A DNA stretch of 64,000 bases from Tupaia tana. Lineage: Eukaryota; Chordata; Mammalia; Scandentia; Tupaiidae. Positions 33,197 through 44,896 of the stretch are shown here, one piece after another. The notes under the pieces were generated by a model. The model saw only the letters and a program-made list of their open reading frames with translations. It ran no database searches and was not told the origin of the DNA. The number at the start of each line of letters is the position of its first letter. Position 1 is the stretch's first letter. Location: assembly GCA_026018925.1 (NCBI GenBank), contig JAKSZU010000007.1:94463501-94527500 (forward strand), read 5' to 3'. Both the position numbers and the translations under genes were made by a program.

Positions 33197-33468
33197 TTTT
33201 TTTTTTTTTTTTTTTTTTTGGAGAGGTTTTCGCTATAGGGCGCGTGCGCTCGCCAGACAGACAGAGACATAGAGACAGAAAGCGAGAAATCACCCCCCAG
33301 GGGGGATGGTCACGCCGCAATCCCTTCTCCTCCATTCTCCTCTCGGGATCTTGGGCACGCACACACACGCACCCGGCGTGAGTTGTAAGCCACTGGGTCC
33401 GAGACGTGAACCGCGGTCGACTACGTGGGAGTCCAGCGACATAGCCATTACGCTAACTGCTGGTTCCC
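33197..33468 (-). mobile_element. Young long-subfamily SINE (reverse) with TSD
   Basis: A 22-nt T-tail, intact body and head end TAACTGCTGGTTCCC. The exact 11-bp duplication CTGGTTGAAAC lies at 33186-33196 and 33469-33479. Confidence 0.92.
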
Positions 33469-33479
33469 CTGGTTGAAAC

Positions 33480-34408
33480 ATTTTTCATCTCACCTCCTAC
33501 CCAGAATAATCCTCGGTGCAAGTCAGACTGAATTCCTCTCTAGGGTACAAACACACCACACCTGTTCCACTCTCACCCTTTGCTCCTGCTAGCCTTCCTC
33601 TCTGGAATATCCTTTATCTCCTCACCATGTGTCCAGACCTTACTCACCTTTGTAGTGCCTCATCTGGTCCCACGTCCTCCTGACTGTGGTAGTCAGGATT
33701 AGTGCATTAGCTGCTAACACAAGCACCCTGCAGTGTCAGGGACACTCTCAACTTCCTGCTCATCTGTCCTGCATCCACTGCAGGGCCAGGGAGGTGGTGT
33801 CCCGCAGCCACAGGGAGCCAGTTTCCTTCCATTTGTGAACGTTACTATCACGTTTCATTCCAAGTTCACTAAAGAGAGCGAGAGAGCATGGAGGGGCCCA
33901 GAGGAGTTTTATGGCCAGACCTGGAACTGGTGTTCATCGCTTCTGCCAACTTCACTGGTCAGATCTCAACCACGGTCCCTCCTAAGTAAGGCAATGGGGC
34001 CAGAAAGGGTAGTTTGGCTGGAAATGTGATTTTCTTCCAAGGACAAGAGAAACCATGAAAATGAACCAGAGCCAGCTTCTGCTTCTACTTCCTCAACTTC
34101 TTTCTCTCCTAAATTCTTCCAGAACATACTGCCCAGAGATTATTTTCTTTGCTATTTTGCCCAGACTGCCCGGCATGCTCCCTGGGCTGGTCTTTTCTGC
34201 CCATAAGCTCATGGAGATTTGGCTCTTGACGCACTGCTAGAAGGGAGATTCCTAACACCTGCTTCAAGTGTGAATCACCTATGCATTCAGGGTTCCTAGG
34301 CCTGATTTGCAGGTCTGGAGATGGGCCCAGAATTATTTGACCAGCCTGTTAGATTTTACCAGCAAAGGGGACCACTGGGCTAGTCGAAATAGGAAGTGAT
34401 TTGCCCTA
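33480..34408. other. Intergenic, nothing recognised
   Basis: AT-richer unique sequence with several short frames and no recognisable gene or RNA. Confidence 0.4.
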
Positions 34409-34417
34409 AGTCATGGA

Positions 34418-34461
34418 GTATGTATGTATGTATGTATGTATGTATGTATGTATGTATGTAT
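34418..34461. repeat. (TGTA)n tetranucleotide repeat
   Basis: About 11 copies. It takes the place of the poly(T) tail of the reverse SINE that follows and lies inside that element's target duplication. Confidence 0.95.
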
Positions 34462-34700
34462 TTTAGAGGTTTTTGCTATAGGATGCATGCGCTCGCCAGA
34501 AAGACAGAGAGACAGAAAGCAAGAAATCACCGCTGGGGGGATGGCCACGCTGCAATCCCTTCTCCTCCATTCTCCTCTGGGGATCTTGGGCACGAACACA
34601 CACGTGCTTGGCATGAGTTTAAGCCACTGGGTCTGGGACTAGAACCGCGGTTGACTACATGGGAGTGCAGCGACATAGCCATTACGCCAACTGCTGGTCC
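34421..34700 (-). mobile_element. Long-subfamily SINE (reverse) with TSD and microsatellite tail
   Basis: Body from TTTTGCTATAGGATGCATGC to the head end CCAACTGCTGGTCC. The exact 12-bp duplication AGTCATGGAGTA lies at 34409-34420 and 34702-34713, which places the TGTA run inside the element as its former tail. Confidence 0.9.
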
Positions 34701-34753
34701 TAGTCATGGAGTAATTTAAAGCTGGGTCTGAAACTTGACCCAGTACTTGAAAC

Positions 34754-34973
34754 TTTTTTTTTTTTTAAAGAACTATTTATTTCATTTTATGTATCTACTA
34801 TTATTATTTTATTATTATTTTAAATTTGCTGTAGGGCAGGCACGTGTGCCTACCAGAGAGAGACACACACAGAAAGGGAAAATGAAAAAGCAAGCTGCCA
34901 GGTCCAGGACTCAAACCATGGTTGGCCATGCAGGTGTCCAGTGCCTTAACTACTATGCCACCTGCTGGCCCCA
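34754..34973 (-). mobile_element. Short-subfamily SINE (reverse)
   Basis: Poly(T) and AT-rich tail, GAGAGAGACACACACAG, CCAGGTCCAGGACTCAAACC and the intact head end CTATGCCACCTGCTGGCCCC. Confidence 0.87.
34955..34968 (-). promoter_or_regulatory. CTCF-like core in SINE head
   Basis: The reverse strand reads CCAGCAGGTGGCAT, identical to the motif in the SINE at 4466. It matches 13 of 14 core positions. Confidence 0.4.
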
Positions 34974-35169
34974 GGACTCCCAACTACTCCTGGGCTCCGT
35001 CTACTACGCCAGTGTGTCCCGCCTGAAAGACCTGGTAGTAAACTCCAACACGAGGCATAGGCAGCTGCTACATCAAGGCCATCAAGGTGAACAGAGGCCA
35101 GAAGACCGCGAGCGGGAACGCGCTCCCGTCGTGCGGAACACGCTTCCAGACTCTGCCTACCTCTCCCAC

Positions 35170-35290
35170 CTACCCGTGGGGGCTGAGCCTCGGCTTCCTC
35201 ATCTGGACAATGAAAGTGGTAATTGCACCTATCCCTTTGGGCGATTAGGAGAACAAAACACATGAAGAAATGCTTCGCAATGCAGGTCAC
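35170..35290 (+). mobile_element. MIR fragment
   Basis: GCTGAGCCTCGGCTTCCTCA, TCTGGACAATGAAAGTGG, TGGGCGATTAGGAGAACAAA resembles a MIR 3' half. Confidence 0.6.
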
Positions 35291-35324
35291 CATTCCTTCT
35301 CTGAAATGCGTGGACTGGAAGTGT

Positions 35325-35605
35325 TTGGAAATTCAGATTTTTTAAGATTTGGGAATATTTGCATATACATAATGAGATATCTTGGGAATGGGACCAAAGT
35401 CTAGACATGGAATTTGTTTGTTTCCGTTCGGCTTTTATATGTAGCCTGAAGGTCATTTTACCCAGTAGTGTGTTACGACATTTGGACAACCATGCGAGGG
35501 CAGGTGTGGAATTTTCCACTTGTGGCATCAGGTCGCCACTCAAAACGTTTCGGAATTTGGAGCGCTTTGGAGTTGGGATTTGCAAATCAGGGCAGTTCAG
35601 CCTGA
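35325..35605 (+). mobile_element. Ancient interspersed repeat, family not named
   Basis: TTTGCATATACATAATGAGA, AGCCTGAAGGTCATTTTACC and a series of CGGAATTTGGAGCGCTTTGG-like steps match a repeat I recall as common in mammalian genomes. I cannot place its class with certainty. Confidence 0.45.
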
Positions 35606-36257
35606 AGACAGTGACTGTGGCTCGGAGGCTTGGCCGGTTGAGGGAGTGTCCTCACAGGGCCCGAGGAGCATCTGGAATGATCTTCACAGACGAGGCTCAT
35701 CGAGTGAGAGCCTTGTCTGGGCAAAGTGTAGCCACTCTGCAGACAGGTTTTTTTTTTTTTTTTTTTTTCATGAAAATCAGCTCCAAAAATGTACATGCCG
35801 GTCCCTTGGAAACTCAAGCCGCACAGCTTGATCTCAGTTTTCCCCAATTTGGCACAGAACTGTCTTAAATACAGCCAAGCTGTGTCTGTGCCTGTGCGAG
35901 CCCGGACGTGCTCCTGCGTGCAGAGGCTGTGGGTCCCAGCCACGGGAGGCCACGCCAGTCGGGGGGACTCGGTGTGCGGTAACAGATGGCCCCCACATCT
36001 CGTGGCTTAGAACCGTGATGGTTTCTTTGGCGGCTGTTCTCCACCGAGCTCTGCCAAGCTCACTCCTGGTAGTCGCCTGGGCACCCGGGCTGAAGGGGAA
36101 GCAGCTAATGAAGAGCTGCCGTCCCTGTGGCTGGAAGTGGGCCCCGGAGGGTCTCGCTCTGGCAATAAGTGCTCTGAGATTTTCCCATCATGGCTTGGGT
36201 CTGAGTGCAGACACTACTTCACCCAGGCCAATCCCAGAGCCCGTCTCTCGCTCTTTT

Positions 36258-36496
36258 AAAAGGTTTTTACCGTCGGATGTATACACTTGCCACAGGGAGA
36301 CAGTGAGAGGGAAAGTGAGACGTCACCCCCCAGGAGGATGGCCGTGCTGTGACCCCTTCTCCCTTCTCCTGCGGGGATTTCGGGCACACATGCATGCATG
36401 CCTGGCCTGAGTTTCAGTCCACCAGGTCTGGGACTTGAACCGCTGTCAGCCGTGTTAGAGTCCAATGCCCCAGTCACTGCACCACCTGCTGGCGCC
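36258..36496 (-). mobile_element. Long-subfamily SINE (reverse), older
   Basis: TTTTTACCGTCGGATG tail side, CCCCAGGAGGATGGCC block, head end CACCACCTGCTGGCGCC. AGCCCGTCTCTCGCTCT (36238-36254) and AGCCCATCTCTTTCTCT (36498-36514) look like a decayed 17-bp duplication with three mismatches. Confidence 0.82.
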
Positions 36497-36630
36497 AAGC
36501 CCATCTCTTTCTCTGTCTGTGAAGGAGATTTGAACAGCACCTCCTCATATAACTGGTATGATGCCCTGGAACTCTTAGAACAGTTCCTGAAATGGAAGAG
36601 GACTTAATAAATAGCCAAAAAAAAAAAAAA

Positions 36631-36719
36631 GCAAACAGCTGTAATGCCCATCATCTGATGAGTGGATAAATAAAATGCATTTGCACACAATGCGATATTA
36701 TTTAGTCACAGGAAGGACT
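36631..36719 (+). mobile_element. L1 3' fragment
   Basis: TAATGCCCATCATCTGATGA, GTGGATAAATAAAATG and GATATTATTTAGTCAC match the well-known L1 motif near the 3' end. It is the clearest LINE trace in the window. Confidence 0.7.
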
Positions 36720-36988
36720 GAGGCGGTGGCCCTATAGCCTGTGGTTAAGAGAGTAGGGTCCCACGTGGCAATCGGGTGGTTCGAATCCCAAGCCCAGTGA
36801 CTTGAAAAACATGCTAGGTGCATATGCGTGTGTGCCCCAGATACTGACAGGATGGAAAATGGAGAAGGGACTGCGGTGCGACCATCCCCCATGGAGGAAT
36901 GTTTTCTCCTTTTCTCTCCCTCTCTGTCTCTGTCTCTCTCTCTGGTGAGCACAAACACAAACTCTGATAATTATAAATAAAATAAAAT
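36720..36988 (+). mobile_element. Long-subfamily SINE, diverged
   Basis: Head relic GGTGGCCCTATAGCCTGTGG, GGTTCGAATCCCA B-box, body and a (AATAA)n tail. It lies directly after the L1 fragment. Confidence 0.75.
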
Positions 36989-37010
36989 AAAGTTAAAATT
37001 ATTTTTAAGG

Positions 37011-37085
37011 GGCCGGCAGGTGGCATGGTGGTTAAGGTGCTGGACTCCCATATGGGCAACTACAGTCCAAGTCCTGGAGTCCTCG
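37011..37085 (+). mobile_element. SINE head fragment
   Basis: Only the tRNA-like head remains (GGCCGGCAGGTGGCATGG through TCCAAGTCCTGG); the body is missing. The CTCF-like core at 37013-37026 has one extra mismatch. Confidence 0.75.
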
Positions 37086-40000
37086 CTGTGGCCTATATCC
37101 CCGGTCTGTCATTGCTGGTGGTCGGGTCTGACTCCCCTGGCCTCGGAGCCTGCAGGGGCGTGGGGAGGCCCAGCTGAGTTTGTTTCCCGGCTGCTGGCAG
37201 GCGGGCCACGCCATGGTGCCCTTGCTCTGGCTCCCGAAGCCGGGGCCTAGGCCCAGAGCCTGCAGGGAACCAGCCTCACCTCGGTTCCCATGACCGGGGC
37301 TTCCCCGCCCAGGCCCATCTCCTGCTGCCTCAGGACCTGGGGATGCCCCTGGCCGTCAGCCATCCACCCTTCCATGCAGCAACGAGAGCCAGGTCCAGAG
37401 GGAGGCTTGTCCTGTGCCTCCAGGAGGTGGCGGCCGAGCTGGACCCGTCCAGCCCCTCCTGGATGGCGGTGTGTTGGGGGCAGGCCTGCAGGCTCTGGGG
37501 CTTGTAGACCCCTCACCAGTCAGGAGCCCAGCCCACAAGGATGTGGAGCAGCGGAGGGCTGGCGGGATGGAGGGACTTTAAGTCAGGCGGGGAAGGTCCT
37601 AGACACTGCCTTTTCCACGCTTCCTGTTTTTAACCACTGCTTTAGTCGTGGGAGACAGCCGTTGCCACAAAGTGGCCTCCCTAAACCTCCCTAAACTCGC
37701 CTCCCTCTGCACGTGCCCTCACTCCCAGGGCCTCTCTCTGGGGTCTTATGCCACCCCCGGCCCCCAGAACTGGGGTCTCCTGTGTCAGGGTGGGGCTGAG
37801 TCCTGAGATAAACCACTCTGGGACCCTGGCACCAGACCTCCACCTCCCTGGGGCCTGACCTGTGCCCCCTTCCAGGGGCTCTGTGTTCATGAATATCGTG
37901 CACCTACTGTGTGCCGGGCCCGTGCATCCCTCGCTAAGGTTAAAGGGGAAGCCAGCATCTACCTGGGCCCGCCCTCGGGGGCACCTTCATTGGCATTCAG
38001 TAATCCCTGAGTCAAGGTCTGCCTTGCGATCATCAGGCCGGGACACACGGACATACAGGCGGTGGGGGCTCCTGACCTTGCCTCGGGGTTCAGACATTCT
38101 TCTCTGAGAAGGTGAGGCCGGAAGGCGGAGGGCGAGGCCCCCTCCTTGGCAGAACCCCTGCACGTGGGCCAGGTGAAGAGCCCAGCGGGGTTCAGGTGCT
38201 GCGTGCTGTGCGTATACCTGCCGCGCATGTGTGCTTGTGTGGTGCGTGTGCATGCGTGTACTGGATTTGCACAAGCGTGTCACCCAGGCCCCTGGGACAG
38301 CAGGAGTCCTCCGCTTCCCCTCCCGCAGGGGACCTGGCTTTGCCTAGGCGGTCAGGGAGGGGAGCTGTGGAGAGCCAGGCCACCCCACAAATCTGCTCCG
38401 GGACCAGGTAGGAGCAGAGTAGGGAGGGGTGCCCCCTTCCCGTCTGCAGGGGGGTGGGGGTACTGCCCACATGCCAGGGACTGGGCTCCCCTCCAGGCTT
38501 CTTCATCTGCAGAATGGGGTGCCTGACAGTAGCCGGCAGGGTCAAGGGGAGTGATGTCTCCATGCAGGGCTCCACATGGGGCATGTGTAGTCTGAAAACT
38601 CCGCTTTTGTCGTTCTCCCTCCTCAGAACCCTCTGCTGGCTCCAGACGGGCCAGTCCCCATCTTGCACACTGGCCTGGCTGTCTGCTCTGCCCCGCTGTT
38701 CTGGCCCAGCCAGGGCCTCCCTCCTCCACCCCCCACTACCAGGACCCCACGGCTGCCCTCCCCTCACCAAGCCCGCTCAGCCCAGCCCCAGGGCTGGAGG
38801 AGGCCTGCTCAGGTCCTCAGACCCTCTCTGCTGATCCCACCTGCAGGGGGCTGCCCCAGACCATCACTCCCCTCCCCGAGGGCAGGGCTCTGGGTCCCCT
38901 CGGGCTCCTGGCTCCTGTGTCCCCGTACCCAGCAGAGGACAGGGTGGACGCTGAGGGGACTCCTGCTGTGCTGGGCTCAGGTGAGGCCTCAGAAGACCTT
39001 CGCATGGAGCCTGTGTGCTCAAGGGCCAGCTGAGACCCTGAGGTCCACATGCCAGCCCAGGCTGGGCAAAGCTCAGGGCTGGCCCGCTCCAAGCCCCGGC
39101 AGCTGTCCCCAGCTAGAAGCTGGCTCTTGCTGTCACGTGCCCACAACTCCTGGTTGGGGTCGGGGGAGTTCGTTCTTTACAAGTTGGGGCCACATTCAGA
39201 AGATGGGGTGGCCAGGCCCAACGGCCACTGCAAGGAGTGGAGAAAGTTTCCCCATTCCCGAGACAAAGGGGAGCCCCTGGGGCTGGGGTGGGACTCCGGT
39301 GGGCTCTCCTGTTTAGCACCTTTCCAGGGCCCGGCCCTCAGCTCCAGGACCGGGGTGCTGGCTCCCGAGTCTAGTCCCCAGCTCAGACTTGGCGGCGGCC
39401 TGGAACCCACTTCCGCTTCCCACTTACATGGTTCCTTTCAAAAATAAATCATTTATGAAAAGACGAATTGACTTTTCAAAAAACACCAAGCAGCTGTCAA
39501 CCCAGGCCAAAGTGAAGGTGGTTTGGGATGTCAGCAGTCTAGGAAAGCCATGCTCAGTTTCGGGGTGGGCCTGGGGGTGACGGGATTAGTCCTCACTCCG
39601 TCCTGGCCCTGACGAGCAGTAATGACTCACAGGTGGCCACTGCCCTCGACTCTCGGAGCATCTGGTGTCAGGTCAGGTCTCCAAAGCAGCCATGGGGAAG
39701 GATGCTGGTGGCCTGAAGACCAGCCCTGGGTGGTGGACAGACCTCGGGCTGCCTGCCTTGAAGGCCACGTCCTCCTCAGTGTATGAGCCTGGCAGCTGCC
39801 ACGTCGGGCCTGGCCTGGCACCCACATCTTCCTCTTTCTCTCTCCCCGCCCCTTGCCAGAGCGGGTTCTGTAACCTCTCAGCCCCCTGCAGGGGGCTGAC
39901 CCCCTGGCCCTTCCCCCTGCCCTCCCTGGGCTGCAGACCGCCTGCTGGTCGAGGTGAGCACGGAGACTCTCCAGACACCCCTCCCTGGGCCCTGACCCAC

Positions 40001-40287
40001 TGGCCCGTGTCTGCCCTTCCAGGTGTCCGACTGCTGGTCACCGTGACTCCCAGGTGCTGAGAGGAGCTGCCCTCTGAGTCTAAGGCAGTTTTCTGGCACT
40101 TTCCACCATGCCCCCATGTCTGATGGAACCCGGTAGAGCAGGCCAGTTTGTGCTCCAAGGCGCCAGCTTTCAGGAGATGGGCTCACTCAGCATTCCCCGG
40201 GAGCACCGCCTTCCGGGCCACAGGGGCCTCACCTGTCCTGCTGCAGAACACGGGAGAAAGGAAACTGACGGGTTAGAAGGATCCTCT
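37086..40287. other. 3.2-kb GC-rich stretch without SINEs, no gene recognised
   Basis: This is the longest SINE-free interval outside the array and LDLRAP1. MIR-like traces occur at about 37885-37960 and 38490-38550. Long overlapping frames on both strands reflect high GC content. None has a motif or family I recognise. Confidence 0.45.
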
Positions 40288-40288
40288 G

Positions 40289-40552
40289 GGACCAGCAGAT
40301 GGCATAAGGGTTACATCGTTGGATTCCCACGCAGTCAATTGTGGTTTGAGTCCCAGACCTGGCGACTTAAAACTCATGCTGGGCATGTGTGCCCAAGATC
40401 CCGAGAGGAGAATGGAGGAGAAGGGATTGCAACATGGCCATCCCCCTGGAGGGTGATCTCTTGCTTTCTGTCTCTCTGGAAAGCACACATGCCCTATAGC
40501 AAAAACAAACAAACAAACAAAAACAAACAAAAACTCTCTTTAAATAAAAAAA
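40289..40552 (+). mobile_element. Long-subfamily SINE
   Basis: Head GGACCAGCAGATGGCATAAG, body CCCAAGATCCCGAGAGGAGA and an (AAAC)n tail. Confidence 0.87.
40292..40305 (+). promoter_or_regulatory. CTCF-like core in SINE head
   Basis: CCAGCAGATGGCAT uses the permitted A at the R position and matches 13 of 14 core positions. Confidence 0.38.
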
Positions 40553-40560
40553 AGGATGGA

Positions 40561-40842
40561 GGGACCAGCAGTTAGCGTAATGGCTATGTCGCCGAACTTC
40601 CATGTAGTCGACTGCGGTTCAAGTCCTGGACCCGGTGGCTTAAATTCACACCGGGCACATGTGTAAGCGTGCCCAAGATCCCGAGAGGAGAAAGGAGGAG
40701 AATGGAGGAGAAGGGATTGCGGTGTGGCCATTCACCCCTGGGGGGTGATTTCTCACTTTCTGTCTTTCTGTCTCTCTCTGTCCGTCTGGTGAGTGCACTC
40801 ACCCTATAGCAAAAACCTCTCCCCCCCCATGAATAAATAAAT
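40561..40842 (+). mobile_element. Young long-subfamily SINE with a small internal duplication
   Basis: Head ACCAGCAGTTAGCGTAATGG. The body repeats the GGAGAA(T/A)GGAGGAG step once more than other copies. The tail includes CTCTCCCCCCCCATG. Confidence 0.88.
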
Positions 40843-40849
40843 AGGGATG

Positions 40850-41722
40850 TTGTGATGGGGGTCACTGGGGTTCTGAGCCATTACACAGCGGTGGTGGCCT
40901 GGGGACCACACAGCCCAGGGACTGCTGCCTGAACTGCTGTGTGGGGCGGACACCACACAGGGCGTGAGGCCCAGAGAAGGGCGGCTGAAACCCAGCCAGT
41001 CCCCAGGCCGCGCCTGCGCGTGAAGGCCTGTCGGAAGTGGTGCCGTCGGGCCTGGAAGTGTTTCTCGCGTAGTTAGCGCTTATCTTAGGGGCTTTGTCTT
41101 GGGTCCCGGCCTCGGGTGAAAAGCACGGGCATCTCTTTGTCTCTTGTCCACTCTCCGTACTTCTGACAGGATCCCAGGTGTGCTCGGGGTGGCCCCGTGG
41201 ACTCAGTAAAGAAACCCTCTATCCATTTTTCTGGTTCTGTGAGCCCAAACCTGGAAACCCGGTGGTCTGAGCCCTGACTCACCTTAGAGAGAGAAGGCAG
41301 GTTCACGAGCCGGCCAGTCTCTGAAGCCCCTCTTCTCTGCACAGCGCTGTTGGCTAGGCTGCACTTCCAGCCAACCTTGCAGGAATGGGCAAGACTTAGT
41401 CGTCGTCATTGGCGTGTGGGTGCACTTGACCGCAGCGGGGCCGGAGAGCCAGCGCGCGGAGGATGAACTTACCGAAGGCAAAGGTGTGAGCAGAAGCTAG
41501 GAGAGCTAGGCGAGTGTCTGGGGTGAAACCAGGCACCTGAGTAGGCGCCAGCCACGGCAGGGAGGGTCTCCTTTTAAAGCCTTGATTGTAAAGGGAAGGG
41601 AGGGTGTGGTGGGAACTCTGCAGGCTGAGTCTGGCTGGGGAAGGGGTAAAGCTGCAGGTGCTCATGGGAAATGGCGTCACAGGGTACACGGTGTCTGACT
41701 CCCTGGCTGTAAAGCTTTATCC
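40850..41722. other. Intergenic, nothing recognised
   Basis: Unique sequence. TCAGTAAAGAAACCC near 41205 resembles a polyadenylation context, but no exon could be attached to it. Confidence 0.35.
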
Positions 41723-41868
41723 TGGGGGCCAGCAGGCGTGCATCCGTGTGTGCCCCAAATCCCAGAGCAGCATGGAGAAGAAGGGGTGCAGAGTGGCCAT
41801 TCTCCCAGGGCAGGGGGTATGATTTCTCACTTTCTCTCTCTATAGCAAAAACGAAACAACAAGAAAGC
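41723..41868 (+). mobile_element. SINE with the tRNA-like part deleted
   Basis: GGGGGCCAGCAGG joins directly to the body (GCATCCGTGTGTGCCCCAAATCCC), so most of the tRNA-like region is missing. AAAGCTT at about 41711 and 41864 may be the target duplication. Confidence 0.75.
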
Positions 41869-41949
41869 TTGTCGTGGGGCTTCATCCTGGGCCCTCCCAC
41901 TAACCTGAGCAGGCTTACCTGTTGCTTTAGGTAAGGCTCCTCTGGGGCC

Positions 41950-42221
41950 CTCTCCGCTAACCTTTGATTTGCCTTTTCTTAGGAAAGTGGAAGAAACCTC
42001 TTCCAGAGCTAGACTTCAGTCACTGGGTGGCCTCTCTCCCCTCTGCTGGCCGACCTCAGACTTGGTGACAACCCATAACAATGGCGATAAAGCTTTCTGG
42101 AACAGAGCAGTCCTGCCGTGGGAGAAGCCTGTGTCTCTGAGTGACTCCATGGAGCAGAAGAACCCTCCAGCCCTGGAACACTCCCCCAGGACTGTCTAGT
42201 GAGACAAATACACACCTGTGA
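41950..42221 (+). mobile_element. Possible ancient LTR or DNA-element fragment, continuing after a SINE
   Basis: GTCTCTGAGTGACTCCATGG, GAGCAGAAGAACCCTCCAG and, beyond the SINE, TTTAACCACTGTGTTTGGGG (42489) recall the end of an old mammalian repeat (compare GTTAAGCCACTGAGATTTGG). The family is not certain. Confidence 0.3.
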
Positions 42222-42345
42222 TTTTTTTAGAGGTTTTTGCCATAGGACATGTGTGCACACCAGAGACACAGGGAAAGTGAGAAACCACCCCTTCCACGGG
42301 GGAATGGCTGCAATCCCTTCTCCTCCGTTCTTTTCTTGGCGCGAG

Positions 42346-42381
<36 letters not shown>

Positions 42382-42475
42382 GTGTGACTTTCAAGCTGCC
42401 AGGTCCAAGACTCAAGCTGCCTCGTCGGCCACGTGGGACCCAGTGCCTTAACCGGCACACCACCTGCTGGCCCCC
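42222..42475 (-). mobile_element. Long-subfamily SINE (reverse) with (CA)n
   Basis: TTTTAGAGGTTTTTGCCATAG tail side, an expanded (AC)n at about 42349-42377, then the head end CACCACCTGCTGGCCCCC. Confidence 0.85.
42349..42377. repeat. (AC)n microsatellite
   Basis: About 14 AC repeats, expanded from the CACGCACAC segment of the SINE body. Confidence 0.95.
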
Positions 42476-42539
42476 AGCTGTCTATTCTTTAACCACTGTG
42501 TTTGGGGGGGTCTCTGCCTTAGCAGTTTAATCTTGTTCC

Positions 42540-44622
42540 CAAGTCACAGAGCCGGGAAGAGGAGAAATTGACGGATGCCTTGGGACCAGCACTCTCTTTA
42601 AAACAGAGGGGAGCGGGGCCTGTGCTGTCCCCCGTGGGGCCGTGTCCCAGCCCACATTTGCAGACTGCATGAACAGCCTCACGTGACTGTGGCTGTGACG
42701 GGAGCCTTTTCCTGCGTGACTGAGGGGAGCAGGGACGCCAGGGCAGGGGGTGCAGTGGCGTGGCGATGACAAATGACAGAACCCCTTCTTGCCATAGTCC
42801 CCCAGCGGGCCCCTTCCCTGGGAAGAAGGCAGGAGAAAGGCACCCCGGCCCAGTTCCCCAGGCCTCTGGAAGGAGGCTGTCCTGGCACTTAGAGGCGGAA
42901 GGGGCCAAGGAAACCCCAACAGAGGGTTTAGATCCAAAAAGGATTTGAAACTGGAAGCAGACGGGAAAGCCACAAGGGGACCTTTCCGAGGGGGATTAAC
43001 TCAAGGAGCTGCAACCAGACAATGGCAGGAAGCGACCTAAGGAGTCCGGCTAGGGGGGAGCCGGGGCCCAGGCACCTGGGAGCCGTGCAGCCTGCGAGGC
43101 AGCCCGTTCACACCCACAGCCCGGGCGGGCAGGAAGTGGAAGGGCTGAATCACCGAGGCCCCAGGGATGCCAGAGCCACAGAGTCCTAGCATGAAATGTG
43201 GGAGCCGAAGCCGAGAAAGGAACAGGGGAGGGACTGGGCCCCCTGCTGGGGGTGAAGAGACCCACAGGCCAACGCCGTCTGGGATGCCACCCACTCCTCC
43301 GACACCCCGAGTGCTTCCCGAGCACCTGCCACACACCAGGCCCTCTGGGCACCAGACAGGCTGACCCCGTCCCCCATGGGGGAGCAGAGGCAAGTGACGC
43401 CGTAAGCCACAAGTCGGCTTGCACAGGGCCAGGACGGGAGTGGGGTGACAGCAGCTCCCAGCACCGGCAGAGTCCCGTGCAACACGGAAAGGCAGAGGGG
43501 CACGGGAGGCTGGGCACGGCCGTGTAACCCTGGAACTCCTGGGCAGACCCCAGGTTCGTGCCCCGGGCCGACCTGGACGAGCGGCCAGTGCAGCAGATTG
43601 GCACCGGGAAGCAGGCGGAAGGAACGTGGCGTGGCAAGGCCCGTGGAAAATCTCTGTGTGTGTCATTAAAACAGAGAGAGAGGTACACGTGTACTTCTTC
43701 CTCTGTGATGTCTCTCTCAACCTGTCACTGCAGTTTTGCTGTTAATGTCATTCTAAGGGAAGGAAAACTTAAAGTCTGAATTGTCAGCGTGAAGGTCACC
43801 ATTCGCCTTTATGTTGTGCACTTTCCATTTTAAACGCGCGGCGCAGACCAAGCACTTACCTCATATATGGAATCACGGACACTTCACGACGCAGGTCGCG
43901 GCTTGTCCCTGAGGGTGCCTCAAGCTGGCCAGAAGAGAAAAGCACGAGGCACATTCAGGAAGACGGCAAGGAGGAGGACACCGTGACCGCAGCGCCAACT
44001 GGGAGCTGTCGGGCACAGGGACCCCCGGGCACCCCGTGAGGGTTCACGCCCCACCCGGGACACGCCCACCTTCTGTAGCCTGACAGCCGCCAGGCCCCCC
44101 CCCCCCCCCCCCCCCCCCCGCACGGGCTACAAGACACCCCGATGTGGGCGGGGTCAGACTCCTCCCCTCCGTCCACTGCTTCAGTGCTGGCAGAGAGGCC
44201 ACCCGAGGACCCTGACCCTCCGTGCCAGGACGTGCTCAGCCCTAGACCGGTCTTTTCCCGCTGAGACTGGCCTCTGACTAGCCACCCACCAGATGTGTCG
44301 TGGGGCTGCAGCCCAGGGTGGGGACAGCTGCTGCCATGCCCTGCCCACGATGACACACCCATGGACGCATGCGCCCATCCCGGGCCGTCTCCCCAACCTC
44401 TGGGCTTGTGCCCAGGGTCCCTCCAGGCATGGAAGCCAGCCACAGTTGTGGGGTGGGGACAAGGAAGGGAGGTAGAGTAGGGCCAGAGGCTCTGGTGGCG
44501 AGGGAAGGCAGTGGAGCCAGGACACACGTGGGCTGACTCTGAGTCCGTGGTACATGTTCCACTGTCCCCTAGACTTCGCTTACAAGACACCAACTCAAAG
44601 GTAACATTAAGCATTGCAGAGT
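42540..44622. other. GC-rich intergenic, no gene recognised
   Basis: No SINE for about 2 kb. A reverse MIR-like trace lies near 43290-43400 (GAGCACCTGCCACACACCAG). The largest frames (minus strand, about 43037-43720 and 43955-44641) lack recognisable motifs. Confidence 0.4.
44095..44119. repeat. Poly(C) tract, 25 bp
   Basis: Twenty-five consecutive C residues, the longest homopolymer in the window. Confidence 0.95.
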
Positions 44623-44886
44623 GGGGACCAACAGTTGGCATAACGGTTATGTCGCTGGACTCTCATGTAGTTGACCACGGTTCAAGTCCTGGACCCGGTG
44701 GCTTAAACTCAAACTGGGCACGTGTGCGTGCGTGCCCAAGATCCTGAAAGGAGAATGGAGGAGAAGGGATTGCGGCGTGGCCATCCCCCTTGGGGAGTGA
44801 TTTCTCGCTCTCTATCTCTCTCTGTCTTTCTGGCAAGCACACGTGCCCTATAGTAAAAACCTCTCCAAAAAAAAAAAAAAAAAAGA
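44623..44886 (+). mobile_element. Young-type long SINE with TSD
   Basis: Head GGGGACCAACAGTTGGCATA, body nearly intact, A-tail. ATTGCAGA occurs at 44613-44620 and again at 44887-44894. Confidence 0.88.
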
Positions 44887-44896
44887 ATTGCAGACG

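Noticed and set aside
41100..41300. Possible retroviral LTR from the AGTAAAGAAACCC stretch
   Set aside because: No paired LTR, primer-binding site or target duplication could be found.
43037..43720. 227-codon minus-strand frame as a gene
   Set aside because: GC-rich sequence gives parallel long frames (43050-43688 in another frame). Composition is biased and no family is recognised.
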